Both the position numbers and the translations under genes were made by a program. The notes under the pieces were generated by a model. That model was given only the letters and a program-made list of their open reading frames with translations. It ran no database searches and was not told where the DNA came from. Shown one piece after another: positions 52,030 to 60,825 of a stretch of 64,000 nucleotides of DNA (the stretch's first letter is position 1; every line of letters starts with the position of its first letter). The DNA comes from Streptomyces sp. Edi4 (GTDB taxonomy: Bacteria; Actinomycetota; Actinomycetes; Streptomycetales; Streptomycetaceae). The stretch covers positions 4,154,001 to 4,218,000 of the forward strand of contig NZ_JBEJGY010000004.1 of the NCBI RefSeq assembly GCF_040253615.1. The letters are read 5' to 3'.

Positions 52030-52500
52030 TCAGTGGTGCTTCGGGTTGTAGGTGGCTTCCTTCACCGGAAGGTCGACCTTGACGGTGCCGGCCTTCTCGA
52101 AGTGCAGCTCGACGGCGACCTTGTCGCCCTGCTTCGGCTTCTTCTTCAGACCCATGAACATGATGTGGCTGCCACCGCGTTCGAGGTCCAGCTCGCCGCC
52201 GGCGGGGATGTCGAAGGACTTCACCTCCTGCATCTTCTGGTCCTTCGTCGCGTGGATCGTGACGTCGTCCGACAGGTCGCTGGTGACCTTGGTGAGCTTG
52301 TCGGCGGTCTTGCCGTCGTTCTTGACGACGAGGAAGCCGCCGGCCATGTCGCTGGTGGGCAGCGGCATGAACGCGTCGCTCACCTGGAGCTTCGGCTTGG
52401 CCTCGGCGTTGTCGGAGCAGCCCGCGAGGGCGAGTCCCGCGGACAGGGCTATGAGGGCGGCGACGGCGGAGCGGGCGGTGCGGGTGGTGCGGCGGTTCAC
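52030..52500 (-). CDS. ecuC: PCu(A)C-type copper chaperone lipoprotein
   Basis: A 156-residue protein with a lipobox (LSAGLALAGCSDN) and the PCu(A)C fold: the copper-ligand set includes DAFMPLP, DVTIHATKDQKMQEV and SHIMFMGLKKK (His/Met residues), with a His-rich end. The chaperone passes Cu(I) toward Sco and cytochrome oxidase; the S. lividans counterpart is ECuC. GTG 52500 overlaps the sco stop by 4 bp. Confidence 0.9.
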   Translation of the reverse strand: MNRRTTRTARSAVAALIALSAGLALAGCSDNAEAKPKLQVSDAFMPLPTSDMAGGFLVVKNDGKTADKLTKVTSDLSDDVTIHATKDQKMQEVKSFDIPAGGELDLERGGSHIMFMGLKKKPKQGDKVAVELHFEKAGTVKVDLPVKEATYNPKHH

Positions 52501-53156
52501 GGGTTCTCCCCCTTGATGATCTTCGGCAGGTCCTTGGTGTAGTCGGCGACGGTGGCGTCCTCGCCGTACAGGACGTAGCCCTGGTCGGTCTTGGGGGAGA
52601 AGGCGATGACCTGGGCCCCGTGCATCGAGACGACCTTGCCGTCCTTGTCCTTGGTGGCCGGGTCGATGCCGATGCCGATCGAGCGGGCGCCCTTTTGGAT
52701 GGTGGCGAAGTCGCCGGTCAGACCGATGAAGGACGGGTCCTGGCCCTTGAGCCACTTGCCGAGCGAGGCGGGGGTGTCGCGCTCGGGATCGGTGGTCACG
52801 AAGACGACCTGGAGCTTGTCCTGGTCGGCCTTGGGCAGCGACTTCTTGGCGACGGCGATGTTGCCCATGGTGAGCGGGCAGACGTCGGGGCAGTTGGTGT
52901 AGCCGAAGTAGATGAGCGTCGGCTTGCCCTTGGTCTCGGCGCGGAAGTCGAACTTCTTGCCGTTGGTGTCCGTCAGGACGAAGTCGGGCTTGGCGAACGG
53001 CCGGTCGAGCACGGTCGCGGCCTGGGTCTTCGCGGAGGCGGAGACATCGGCGAGGGGACTGTTCGAGCCCCCGTCACCGCTGCTGCCGCACGCGGTCAGG
53101 GTGAGCGCCGCTGCCACCGCGAGGGCGGCGGCAGTCAGCGCGGTCTTGGTGCGCAT
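52497..53156 (-). CDS. sco: SCO1/SenC copper metallochaperone lipoprotein
   Basis: A 219-residue lipoprotein (LTLTACGSSGD lipobox) with a thioredoxin-like fold. The copper-binding CxxxC is in YFGYTNCPDVCPLTM, and the distal His is in SMHGAQVIAF. Sco proteins deliver copper to the CuA site of cytochrome c oxidase. It is coupled to ecuC and lies 44 bp downstream of the ycnI-like gene. Confidence 0.93.
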   Translation of the reverse strand: MRTKTALTAAALAVAAALTLTACGSSGDGGSNSPLADVSASAKTQAATVLDRPFAKPDFVLTDTNGKKFDFRAETKGKPTLIYFGYTNCPDVCPLTMGNIAVAKKSLPKADQDKLQVVFVTTDPERDTPASLGKWLKGQDPSFIGLTGDFATIQKGARSIGIGIDPATKDKDGKVVSMHGAQVIAFSPKTDQGYVLYGEDATVADYTKDLPKIIKGENP

Positions 53157-53200
53157 GAGGTGATGTTCCGGTCTTTTCCGGTGGAAGGAGTGCAGGGCGA

Positions 53201-53917
53201 TTACGCGGAGCGGCGCCGGCCGGCGAACACGCCGAAGGCCACGCCGGCGGCGCCGACGACGATGCCCACGACGGCCAGGATCCGCGCGGTGTTGTCGGTG
53301 TCCGACGAGGACGCGGCCGCGGTCTTCTGGGCGTTGGCGCTCTTGTCGGCGGCGGGGGCCGCGCCGCCCTGGCCCGCGGCGGCGGTCAGCTGGAGGGTCG
53401 GCGCGGGGTTCGCGGGCTCGGCCGCGCCCTTCTTCGCCTCCTCGATCCACCGCACGACCTCGTTGTTGTCGTACGTCTGGAGCGCCTTGAAGACCAGCTG
53501 GTCGGTGTCGGTGGGCAGGGAGCCGATGGACAGCGGGAACTTCTGGAACTGGCCGGCCTCGATCGCGCCGCCGCTCCACGTCACCTTGGTGACGGCTTCG
53601 TTGATCTGCTTGCCGTGCACGGTCAGCGGCTTGTCGAGCTTGGACTTGGTCACCTCGACGTTCCAGCCCGGCACCGGCTGCGGCATGACGGACGCCAGCG
53701 GGTGGTCGGTCGGGAAGTCGACCTCGAGCTTGACGGTCTTGGCGTTGTCGCGCTCGTTGGGCACCTTGAAGTCGACGACCGCGTAACCGCCCTTGGCGGC
53801 CGCTCCCTCGGGCTGCACGGTGACGTGGGCGAAGGCCGTTCCCGACAGCAGCAGGACGGAACCGGCGGCGAGGGAGCCGACGAGGGCGATACGGGTACGC
53901 GAACGGAAGGCGTTCAT
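53201..53917 (-). CDS. YcnI-like (DUF1775) copper-binding membrane-anchored protein
   Basis: A 238-residue protein: signal peptide ending ...SGTAFA, mature start HVTVQPEGAAAKGGYAVVDF (N-terminal His binds Cu in YcnI), an all-beta DUF1775 domain, an Ala/Ser-rich linker, and a C-terminal transmembrane anchor (ILAVVGIVVGAAGVAFGVFA) with RRR. It is the first gene of the copper operon ycnI-sco-ecuC-copCD-dtpA. The ATG is at 53917. Confidence 0.9.
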   Translation of the reverse strand: MNAFRSRTRIALVGSLAAGSVLLLSGTAFAHVTVQPEGAAAKGGYAVVDFKVPNERDNAKTVKLEVDFPTDHPLASVMPQPVPGWNVEVTKSKLDKPLTVHGKQINEAVTKVTWSGGAIEAGQFQKFPLSIGSLPTDTDQLVFKALQTYDNNEVVRWIEEAKKGAAEPANPAPTLQLTAAAGQGGAAPAADKSANAQKTAAASSSDTDNTARILAVVGIVVGAAGVAFGVFAGRRRSA

Positions 53918-54023
53918 GGCAGTGACACTCCAGTGAGCAGAAAGGGTGGGGACGGCCACCGCGCACGGGTGCGCGGGGCCCCGCGACACCACTCCTGCGG
54001 TACGTGAGGGGAGTGGGCCGCGT

Positions 54024-54884
54024 TCAGGCCGCGAGGGCGTACGCCGTGGGCGGCCCTCGCCTGATCACCGAGTGCTGAAGTGCCGCCCCGGGCAGGGGAG
54101 GTGTCGCGCGGGGGCCGGCGAGGGGGACGCGCGGGCCCTGGCCCTCGGCCGCGAGGAGCCCGGCGCACAGGGCGCGCGCGAAGGACAGGGCGCGGCGCAA
54201 GGAGCGTACGGAGGCGGTCTCGGCCGCGATCGTGACGGACTCGGCGGCCAGGCGCACCGCACCGAACAGGGCGGCCTCGCCGCGCCGCAGCAGCCATCCC
54301 GTGACCAGCGCCGCCAGCAGGTGGCACAGCAGCATGGGGAGCGAGGGCAGCAGGGACGCGGCGAGGGACGCGGAGTGGGCCGAGGTCCCGCCGGGTCCCA
54401 TGGTCATGCCGGGCATCAGGTCGGCCATCCGCGCCGTGCCGGGCACGGTGGCGTGGCCTGTGTCGGCGATCCTGGCGGGGTCGATGCCCGCGTCGCTCAC
54501 GATGCGCCGGGCGTCGGTCGCGCTGAGCGGTGTCGCGCCCGCGCCGCAGAGCAGGTGCCCCGCGAACCGGATGAGCGGCAGGTCGCCGGTGGAGCCGTCG
54601 CCGGAGGCGGCCGCCGTGTGCTGGCCGACGCCGAACAGGGTGTGCAGGCCGAGCTGGCCGGCCGCGAGGGCGCCCGCGATGGAGGACAGGGAGCGTTCCC
54701 GCCCGGCGAGCGGTGCCACGACCGCGAACAGTCCCAGGAAGCCGGCTAGCAGCGTCCACCACGGCACGCTCGCGCAGGCCGCCATGGCGTGTCCCATCGC
54801 GGACAGCACGACGCAGACCGCGGCGAACACCGCGGCCCTGAGCAGCCGGAGCCCGGCGCCTGCTGGGGCGTGGAGGGAAGACAT
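54024..54884 (-). CDS. Integral membrane protein beside the copper operon
   Basis: A 286-residue protein with about five hydrophobic segments in the first 210 residues and an Arg/Pro-rich tail. A Met/His-rich loop (RMADLMPGMTMGPGGTSAH) recalls copper-binding Met motifs. The family is not recognised. Given the 106-bp gap to ycnI on the same strand, it may belong to the same regulon. Confidence 0.75.
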   Translation of the reverse strand: MSSLHAPAGAGLRLLRAAVFAAVCVVLSAMGHAMAACASVPWWTLLAGFLGLFAVVAPLAGRERSLSSIAGALAAGQLGLHTLFGVGQHTAAASGDGSTGDLPLIRFAGHLLCGAGATPLSATDARRIVSDAGIDPARIADTGHATVPGTARMADLMPGMTMGPGGTSAHSASLAASLLPSLPMLLCHLLAALVTGWLLRRGEAALFGAVRLAAESVTIAAETASVRSLRRALSFARALCAGLLAAEGQGPRVPLAGPRATPPLPGAALQHSVIRRGPPTAYALAA

Positions 54885-55164
54885 GGCGGGGCCATCATCG
54901 CACTGCGCTTACCCGCCCCATACGTCAGGTCCCAAAGGTCGCCTTTGGCGGGGGACGGCCGGTAGGGCGTGATCTTTCCTGCCGATCGGGCGATACGGAG
55001 GAGGAGGTTCAGGGGGCTTTACACCGGCGTGCGGGGCGCGTACATCCGCCGAACGGGCGCCATCACGTCAAGAGGGCGCTTACGAGTGAGTGGTTGCGGC
55101 AATACTGCGCCCGTGGAGAGAAGGGCCCTGACGAGCCGCAGCGCCGCAGCCAGGAGGCTGGAGC
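54885..55164. other. Divergent gap before the anti-sigma-type kinase gene
   Basis: About 280 bp without a gene. A short hairpin AAAGG-TCG-CCTTT lies near 54944. AGGAGG at 55152 is the ribosome site of the next gene. No clear operator was seen. Confidence 0.45.
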
Positions 55165-55626
55165 ATGAGCATCTGGTGGTCTCTGCACTTGCGGCGCGAG
55201 GCCGCGAGCGTGCCGCTCGCCCGTCGTCTTCTGCTCGGCGCCATGGAGAGCGCCGGGGTCGATCCCGACGTCTCCTACGACCTGTCGGTCGCCCTCACCG
55301 AAGCCTGTGCCAACGCGGTCGAGCACGGTGGGGACACGGTGTCGGGGGGTGAATCGGCGGCGTACCGGGTGACGGCCTATCTCGACGGCGAGAAGTGCCG
55401 CATCGAGGTCGCCGACTCGGGCCCGGGCTTTCCCGTCCGGCGCGCCCGGCGCACCACCACGGCGCCCGCCAGGACCGGCTGCCTCGCCGAGCACGGCAGG
55501 GGCCTCGGTCTGATCGAACAGCTCGCCGACCACGTGCACTTCAGGAACCGGCCCGGCCGGGGCGCGGTGGTCAGCTTCGACAAAATCCTCAAATGGCGCG
55601 AGGGCGCGCTGCTCAAGGTGTCCTGA
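55165..55626 (+). CDS. Anti-sigma-factor-type serine/threonine kinase (HATPase_c_2)
   Basis: A 153-residue GHKL ATPase of the RsbW/SpoIIAB type. The N box is ALTEACANAVEHG, the G1 box EVADSGPGF, and the G2 box EHGRGLGLIEQL. These proteins bind a sigma factor or phosphorylate an anti-anti-sigma factor. Such an antagonist gene is not adjacent. ATG 55165 has AGGAGG 7 nt upstream. A SpoIIE-type phosphatase gene two genes on is a plausible partner class. Confidence 0.87.
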   Translation: MSIWWSLHLRREAASVPLARRLLLGAMESAGVDPDVSYDLSVALTEACANAVEHGGDTVSGGESAAYRVTAYLDGEKCRIEVADSGPGFPVRRARRTTTAPARTGCLAEHGRGLGLIEQLADHVHFRNRPGRGAVVSFDKILKWREGALLKVS

Positions 55627-55659
55627 GCGGCGCGCCCCCGGGCGACGAGTGGAGCGGGG

Positions 55660-57129
55660 TCAGGCCTGCTTGACCTGGGCCATCCACGCCTCGACCTCGT
55701 CCGCGCGGCGCGGCAGCGCGGCGGAGAGGTTCTTGTTGCCGTCCTCGGTGACCAGGATGTCGTCCTCGATCCGGACGCCGATGCCCCGGTACTCCTCGGG
55801 CACGGTCAGGTCGTCCGCCTGGAAGTACAGGCCCGGCTCGACCGTCAGGCACATGCCCGGCTCCAGGTCGCCGCCGACGTACGTCTCGGTGCGCGCGGCC
55901 GCGCAGTCGTGGACGTCCATGCCGAGCATGTGACCGGTGCCGTGCAGGGTCCAGCGGCGCTGGAGGCCCAGTTCGAGGACCTTGTCGACGTCCAGGTCGC
56001 CGAGCAGGCCCCACGCGACCAGGTGCTCGGCGAGCACGCGCTGGGCCGCGTCGTGGAAGTCGCGGTAGGGGGCGCCCGGCTTCACCGCCGCGATGCCGGC
56101 CTCCTGGGCCTCGTACACCGCGTCGTAGATCTTGCGCTGGAGCGGCGAGAAGGTGCCGTTGATCGGCAGGGTGCGGGTGATGTCGGCGGTGTAGAGCTCG
56201 TTGGTCTCCACGCCGGCGTCGAGGAGCAGCAGGTCGCCGGAGCGGACCTCGCCGTTGTTGCGCACCCAGTGCAGGGTGGTGGCGTGCGGGCCCGCCGCGC
56301 AGATCGAGCCGTAGCCGATGTCGTTGCCCTCGACGCGGGCGCGCAGGAAGAACGTTCCCTCGATGTAGCGCTCGCTGGTCGCCTCGGCCTTGTCGAGCAC
56401 CTTGACGACGTCTTCGAAACCGCGGGCGGTCGAGTCGCACGCCTTCTGAAGCTCCGCGATTTCAAACGCGTCCTTCACCAGGCGCGCCTCGGAGAGGTAC
56501 ACACGCAGCTCTTCGTCGCGCTCGGCGGTCACCTTGTCGGCGAGCGCGGCCTCGATGGCGGCGTCGTGACCCCGTACGCAGCGGACCGGACCCGTGGCAT
56601 CGGCCAGGGCGGCGGCCAGCTCGCGGACGTCCCTCGCGGGCAGCCCGAGCAGCTGCTCCGCCTCGGCCAGGGAGTGCCTGCGGCCGACCCACAGCTCGCC
56701 GGTGCCGGACAGCCAGAACTCACCGTTCTCGCGGTTGGAGCGGGGCAGCAGGTAGATCGTCGCCTCGTGGCCCTCACCAGTGGGCTCAAGGACGAGCACG
56801 CCGTCCTCGGTCTGGTCGCCGGTCAGGTACGCGTACTCGGTCGAGGCGCGGAAGCTGTACTCGGTGTCGTTCGAGCGGGTCCTCAGGTTGCCCGCGGGGA
56901 TCACCAGACGCTCGCCGGGGAAGCGCCGGGAGAGCGCGGCGCGGCGGTCGGCGGTGTGGCCGGACTGGGCGATCGGCTCGAGGCCGCGCAGCTCGGTGTC
57001 GGCCCAGCCGTTCTTCATATTCTCGGCCAGCTCGTCGGACACGCCCGGGTACAGGCCGTTCTTCCGCTGCTGGATCGGCTTCTCGTCCGCTTCGTCCCCC
57101 GGGGTCTCCGGAGTGAGCTGGTCCGCCAC
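55660..57129 (-). CDS. pepP: Aminopeptidase P family protein
   Basis: A 489-residue Xaa-Pro aminopeptidase. The N-terminal domain (about 60-230) precedes the pita-bread domain with metal ligands LLLDAGVETNELYTADITR (two Asp), LHGTGHMLGMDVHD (His), TVEPGLYF (Glu) and GVRIEDDILVT (Glu). It releases N-terminal residues before proline. GTG 57129 is preferred since GGAGG lies 6 nt upstream; the open frame extends 10 residues further. It converges with the ATPase gene. Confidence 0.93.
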   Translation of the reverse strand: MADQLTPETPGDEADEKPIQQRKNGLYPGVSDELAENMKNGWADTELRGLEPIAQSGHTADRRAALSRRFPGERLVIPAGNLRTRSNDTEYSFRASTEYAYLTGDQTEDGVLVLEPTGEGHEATIYLLPRSNRENGEFWLSGTGELWVGRRHSLAEAEQLLGLPARDVRELAAALADATGPVRCVRGHDAAIEAALADKVTAERDEELRVYLSEARLVKDAFEIAELQKACDSTARGFEDVVKVLDKAEATSERYIEGTFFLRARVEGNDIGYGSICAAGPHATTLHWVRNNGEVRSGDLLLLDAGVETNELYTADITRTLPINGTFSPLQRKIYDAVYEAQEAGIAAVKPGAPYRDFHDAAQRVLAEHLVAWGLLGDLDVDKVLELGLQRRWTLHGTGHMLGMDVHDCAAARTETYVGGDLEPGMCLTVEPGLYFQADDLTVPEEYRGIGVRIEDDILVTEDGNKNLSAALPRRADEVEAWMAQVKQA

Positions 57130-57275
57130 GGTCTGCCTCCACTTGGTACGACGTCGCATTCCCCCGGTACTGCGCGAGCACGGGGGACCTCCACCATCGT
57201 ACGGGCGTGCGGAAGGGGGTCCAGGGCCGTAGTGCCTCTTACCGGCGCTGGTCGGGGCCTGCGCCGGGGGCGGCC

Positions 57276-58763
57276 CTAGGCGAAGCGGGCCGCGAGCATC
57301 ACCACGTCCTCGGCGGCGTCCGCACCGTCGGCGCCCTCGGGCAGAAGGGCGCGCAGCACGTGGTCGAGCACGGCGTCCGGGTCGTCACGCACCGCACGGG
57401 GGACGCTCGCCGCCGCCGCGTGCAGCCGGGCGAACGCGCGGTCCATGGGGTCGCCGGTGCGGCGCAGCAGGCCGTCCGTGTACAGCAGCACCGTTTCTCC
57501 TGGGCCCGGTGACAGCTCCACGCTCGGCGCCTCCCAGCAGGCCAGCATGCCCAGCGGCGCGGAGAGCGAGGTCTCGAGGAACTCGGTGCGCCGCTCCCCG
57601 ATGATCAACGGCGGGGCGTGTCCCGCGCCGGCGAGCACGATCTTGCGCCGGGCGGGCTCGCAGTAGGCGAAGAGGGCGGTTGCCGAGCGGGCGGGCTCGG
57701 TCAGGCGCAGCAGCAGTTCGAGGTCGCAGAGCACGGCCACGGGGTCCTCGCCCTCCATCACGGCGTACGCCCGCAGGCTCGCGCGCAGCCGTCCCATCGC
57801 GGCCACCGCGCTCGGACCCGACCCGGTGACGGAGCCGACCGCGAGCCCGAGCGCGCCCTCGGGCAGCGGCAGCGCGTCGTACCAGTCGCCGCCGCCCAGT
57901 GGTCCGGTGCGGTGGCGGACGGCCAGCTGGACCCGGGCGACCCGGGGCAGCCGGCTGGGCAGCAGTTCCTCGGCGATGGTCGCCACCCGGGCGCGGGCCC
58001 GCTCCAGTTCGACCAGGCGGGCCAGGTGTTCGGCGGCGTAGCGGATGTAGAGGCCGGCCAGGTGCCGCTGGCGCTCCACGGGCTCCGCGCTCTCGTCGTA
58101 GAGCCAGACGGCGGCGCCGAGCCGGCCCGCGCCGTCGGTGCTCAGGGGCAGGGCGTAGCTGGCGGCGTAGCCGAGGCGGGCGGCGACCTCGCGGTGGCGC
58201 GGGTCGAGGCCGTCGGGGTCCGCCATGAGGTCGGCGCCGCCGTCGGCGCCGGGCAGCCCGTCCAGGATCCGGCCGTAGGCGGTGGCGCTGCGCGGCACGG
58301 TCTCGATGTGGCCGAGGTCGGCGTGGGCGAGCCCGAGGCCGGTGGTGACGACCGGACCGAGTCCGTCCGCCGGTTCCATGACGACCAGGCCGCGCTGGGC
58401 GCCGACCAGGGCGGCGCCCGCCGTGAGGAGTTCGTCGAGGGCGGCGTCGAGCGCCGTGGTGCGGGCGAGCCGTTCGGTGAGTTCGTGCAGCGTGGTGAGG
58501 TCGGAGACCCAGCCGGCGAGCCGGTCCTGGAGCACCGCGCCGGGTGGGGTGGGGGCGACGGGTGAGGGCAGCGGCGCGTGAGTGTGCGCCGGGGGCGGAA
58601 CGGCTGGATTGATTCCAGCCACTTTCGGCAGGTGAGGGGCGCTCATGGCAGCCGGCTTTCCGACTGGTCGATTGTGCGCAATAGCATCGCAAACCCCCAT
58701 GTCATTCTGCGCCGCTATCAATGCTTCCACATGTACACGCACAAGTGAGGGGATGTCCAGCAT
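57276..58763 (-). CDS. GAF-SpoIIE (PP2C-type) protein phosphatase
   Basis: A 495-residue protein. A GAF domain (about 90-260: TTLHELTERLARTTALDAAL) is followed by a SpoIIE/RsbU phosphatase domain with GGDWYDALPLP, AGAGHAPPLII, LLYTDGLLRRTGD and AEDVVMLAAR, the Mn-binding Asp set. It probably dephosphorylates an anti-anti-sigma factor in a partner switch. ATG 58763 (MLDIPSLVRVHVEALIAAQ) is family-like; ATG 58646 is an alternative with GGAAAG at 10 nt. Confidence 0.9.
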   Translation of the reverse strand: MLDIPSLVRVHVEALIAAQNDMGVCDAIAHNRPVGKPAAMSAPHLPKVAGINPAVPPPAHTHAPLPSPVAPTPPGAVLQDRLAGWVSDLTTLHELTERLARTTALDAALDELLTAGAALVGAQRGLVVMEPADGLGPVVTTGLGLAHADLGHIETVPRSATAYGRILDGLPGADGGADLMADPDGLDPRHREVAARLGYAASYALPLSTDGAGRLGAAVWLYDESAEPVERQRHLAGLYIRYAAEHLARLVELERARARVATIAEELLPSRLPRVARVQLAVRHRTGPLGGGDWYDALPLPEGALGLAVGSVTGSGPSAVAAMGRLRASLRAYAVMEGEDPVAVLCDLELLLRLTEPARSATALFAYCEPARRKIVLAGAGHAPPLIIGERRTEFLETSLSAPLGMLACWEAPSVELSPGPGETVLLYTDGLLRRTGDPMDRAFARLHAAAASVPRAVRDDPDAVLDHVLRALLPEGADGADAAEDVVMLAARFA

Positions 58764-59225
58764 TGTCCTGGCGGGACTATTGGTGTCCGTGGGGCGTTCA
58801 AGTTGTCCGGAAAATGCCCCTGGCGGCCTCGCCCTGGGGTCGACTGAAGAAGTTCAACTGTGCGTCGTTTCAGCCGTGTTGGGTACGTAATCGGTGTGGT
58901 CCGGGGCGGTTCAGGAGCCCTGGAACCTTGCGGCCGGCCGCAGCGTCTTAAGAGCCGACCGGCCACGCCTCACCCCCGAGTGGCGGGGTTTTTGCACAAC
59001 AGGACGGCAAGCGCCAGGCACGCGCCACCCTTCGCCATGCTTTAAATGGTTACGGGCAGTGGCCGTCGCCCGCCGCGGTGACGATCCGCGTTCGGTCCGC
59101 GTTCGGTCCGCGTTCGGTCCCGGCGGGTATCTCCACCGCCTGCTCACGGAGCACGTACGCGCAGTGAAGTTATGCACACGTCATGTGATGTGGACTCGGC
59201 GTTCAACGGAAAGGAACGAGCGCCC
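58764..59225. promoter_or_regulatory. Divergent gap before the prim-pol gene with ECF-type promoter, hairpin and 11-bp repeats
   Basis: In 462 bp without a gene: GGAACC at 58922-58927, 16 bp, then CGTCTTA, a good ECF (SigE-like) promoter match. A short hairpin CCCCG-AGTGG-CGGGG followed by TTTTT lies near 58975-58994, which would end a very short RNA. Three exact 11-bp direct repeats CCGCGTTCGGT lie at 59086-59118. All three lie between the PP2C and prim-pol genes. Confidence 0.5.
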
Positions 59226-59888
59226 ATGCGCGAGATCCTCGGAAGGCGACGCAGGTTCCGGCTTTGGCGCAGTGAAAGGGCTGCTCAGCTCGGCGCCGCG
59301 CTGACCTGTGCGACCCAATGGAAATGGCCCGTGCTCCCCGGTGTGGGACTGGCCGCGGGCGGCTGCGGCTGTGCCTGCCCCGACCCCGAATGCGTGGTAC
59401 CGGGAGCGCATCCCTTCGACCCCGTGCTGCTCGCGGCCACCACCGACGAGCGCATGATCCGCTGGTGGTGGACGAACCGGCCGGCCGCGCCGGTGCTGCT
59501 CGCCACCGGAGCCGGAGCGCCCTGCGCGATCAGTCTGCCGGCCCTCGCCGGAGCCCGGGCGCTCGCCGCCCTCGACTCCATGGGCGTGCGGCTCGGCCCC
59601 GTCGTGGCGACGCCCACCCGGTGGTCGCTCCTGGTGGCGCCGTACTCGATGGAGCGTCTGGGCGAGCTCCTGTACTCCAAGGACTCGGTGCCCAGTTCGC
59701 TCCGCTTCCACAGCGAGGGCGGATATCTGGTGCTGCCCCCGTCACAGACCGGCAAGGGCCGGATCCGCTGGGAGCGGCCGCCACTCGGGGCGAGGGGGCC
59801 CTGGCTGCCGGATGTGGAGACGGTGGTGGACGCGCTGGTCGAGGCGAGCACCAGCGCACCGGACGGTGGAAGCCGACTGGCCTACTGA
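59226..59888 (+). CDS. Bifunctional DNA primase/polymerase-domain protein
   Basis: A 220-residue protein of the short actinobacterial prim-pol type. The N-terminus (AAQLGAALTCATQWKWPVLPG) leads to a Cys-rich stretch (GGCGCACPDPECVVPGAHP) typical of this group, followed by RWWWTNRPAAPVLLATG and a conserved GYLVLPPSQTGKGRIRWE segment. No helicase domain is attached. It could assist phage, plasmid or repair priming; no mobile element is seen. Repeats and a candidate ECF promoter lie upstream. Confidence 0.82.
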   Translation: MREILGRRRRFRLWRSERAAQLGAALTCATQWKWPVLPGVGLAAGGCGCACPDPECVVPGAHPFDPVLLAATTDERMIRWWWTNRPAAPVLLATGAGAPCAISLPALAGARALAALDSMGVRLGPVVATPTRWSLLVAPYSMERLGELLYSKDSVPSSLRFHSEGGYLVLPPSQTGKGRIRWERPPLGARGPWLPDVETVVDALVEASTSAPDGGSRLAY

Positions 59889-60088
59889 AGCAGGCCCACT
59901 GAGGGAGCGCCGGTCCTTGGGGCCGGCCCAATGAGCGCGAAGGCGGTCCGGTTCCCGGGCCGCCTTCACTCTTTCGGGTGCGAGGGGGCCCCGGTTGTAC
60001 GGGAATTGGGTGCCCGGGCGACCAAGCGCCCGGTTTCCGTGGATATCTTCGGCCCACCATCAGGAATTCCAGGGCAGGCGGGTCCCCC

Positions 60089-60631
60089 ATGAATCTCCAG
60101 CACCTGCGCGTGGCCGGGCTCACGGCTGTCGTGGTGGGCACCGTGCTGCTGCCGCTGGCCGCCTCGGCGGGACCCGCCGGAGGGCCGGAGAAAACGGGCC
60201 CGGCGGTTGACGCAAAAAGCCCCCTCACACACGTCCCCGCGCGGGCGCACGGGTCACCGTTGCCTTCGTCCGAGGACGCGACGGCGCGGTGCGGTCCCGA
60301 ACTTCTCTCCCCCGAAGGGGTCGAGGCGCAGACGTGTGTGCTGAGCCGGGGGCGCGACACCTGGGCGCGCGCCTACTACCGCAACGCGACCGGCCAGGAG
60401 CTGGGCGCCGTCCTGACGCTGATGGGTCCCGAGGACAGGACGCTGGAGACGGACTGCCAGGTGGCGGCCGATGACCAGCCCGATTCCTGTGAAACCCCGC
60501 ACGAGAGCCGGCCAGGGCGCGGCGCGGGAGCGGGGGCGTATTCGGCGGTGGCGGAGTTCGCGGGGGCGGGAGAGGACTCACCGCTGCTGCTGCGTTCCGG
60601 CAGCAACTCCACGGAACGCGGGGCTCGTTGA
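60089..60631 (+). CDS. Small secreted protein, unknown function
   Basis: A 180-residue protein with a signal peptide (residues about 1-27, cleavage after ASA). The mature part has three cysteines likely to form one or two disulfides (ATARCGPELLSPEGVEAQTC, ETDCQVAADD, DSCETPH) and WARAYYRNATGQELGAVLTL. No known family is recognised. It is followed by a strong hairpin. Confidence 0.75.
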   Translation: MNLQHLRVAGLTAVVVGTVLLPLAASAGPAGGPEKTGPAVDAKSPLTHVPARAHGSPLPSSEDATARCGPELLSPEGVEAQTCVLSRGRDTWARAYYRNATGQELGAVLTLMGPEDRTLETDCQVAADDQPDSCETPHESRPGRGAGAGAYSAVAEFAGAGEDSPLLLRSGSNSTERGAR

Positions 60632-60647
60632 CCGAACCGGAAAATGA

Positions 60648-60693
60648 AGGGCCCGATCGCTGGCGACGGGGGATGCACCAGCGACCGGGCTCT
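60648..60693. terminator. Terminator hairpin after the secreted protein gene
   Basis: A 16-bp stem (AGGGCCCGATCGCTGG against CCAGCGACCGGGCTCT) with one mismatch and one G-T wobble, loop about 14 nt, followed by TT. It lies 17 bp after the stop codon. Confidence 0.85.
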
Positions 60694-60825
60694 TAGAACG
60701 GTAACAAGAGATCGGTCGTTCGCAAATTCGATCTCGGTAATTCGGACACCGATTTACCTGTCAGTACGGGGAGTTGTGACAGGAGTCACCTGTCGGCCGA
60801 CCGAAAGGGGCGTCCTTGGTCACTC

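Noticed and set aside
58887..58960. tRNA-like fold around the GGTTCAGGAGCCCTGGAACC hairpin
   Set aside because: There is no acceptor stem, anticodon arm or T-loop GGTTCGAAT-type sequence; an ECF promoter reading fits better.
59086..59118. CRISPR-like repeats
   Set aside because: Units are 11 bp and contiguous with no spacers, and there are no cas genes.
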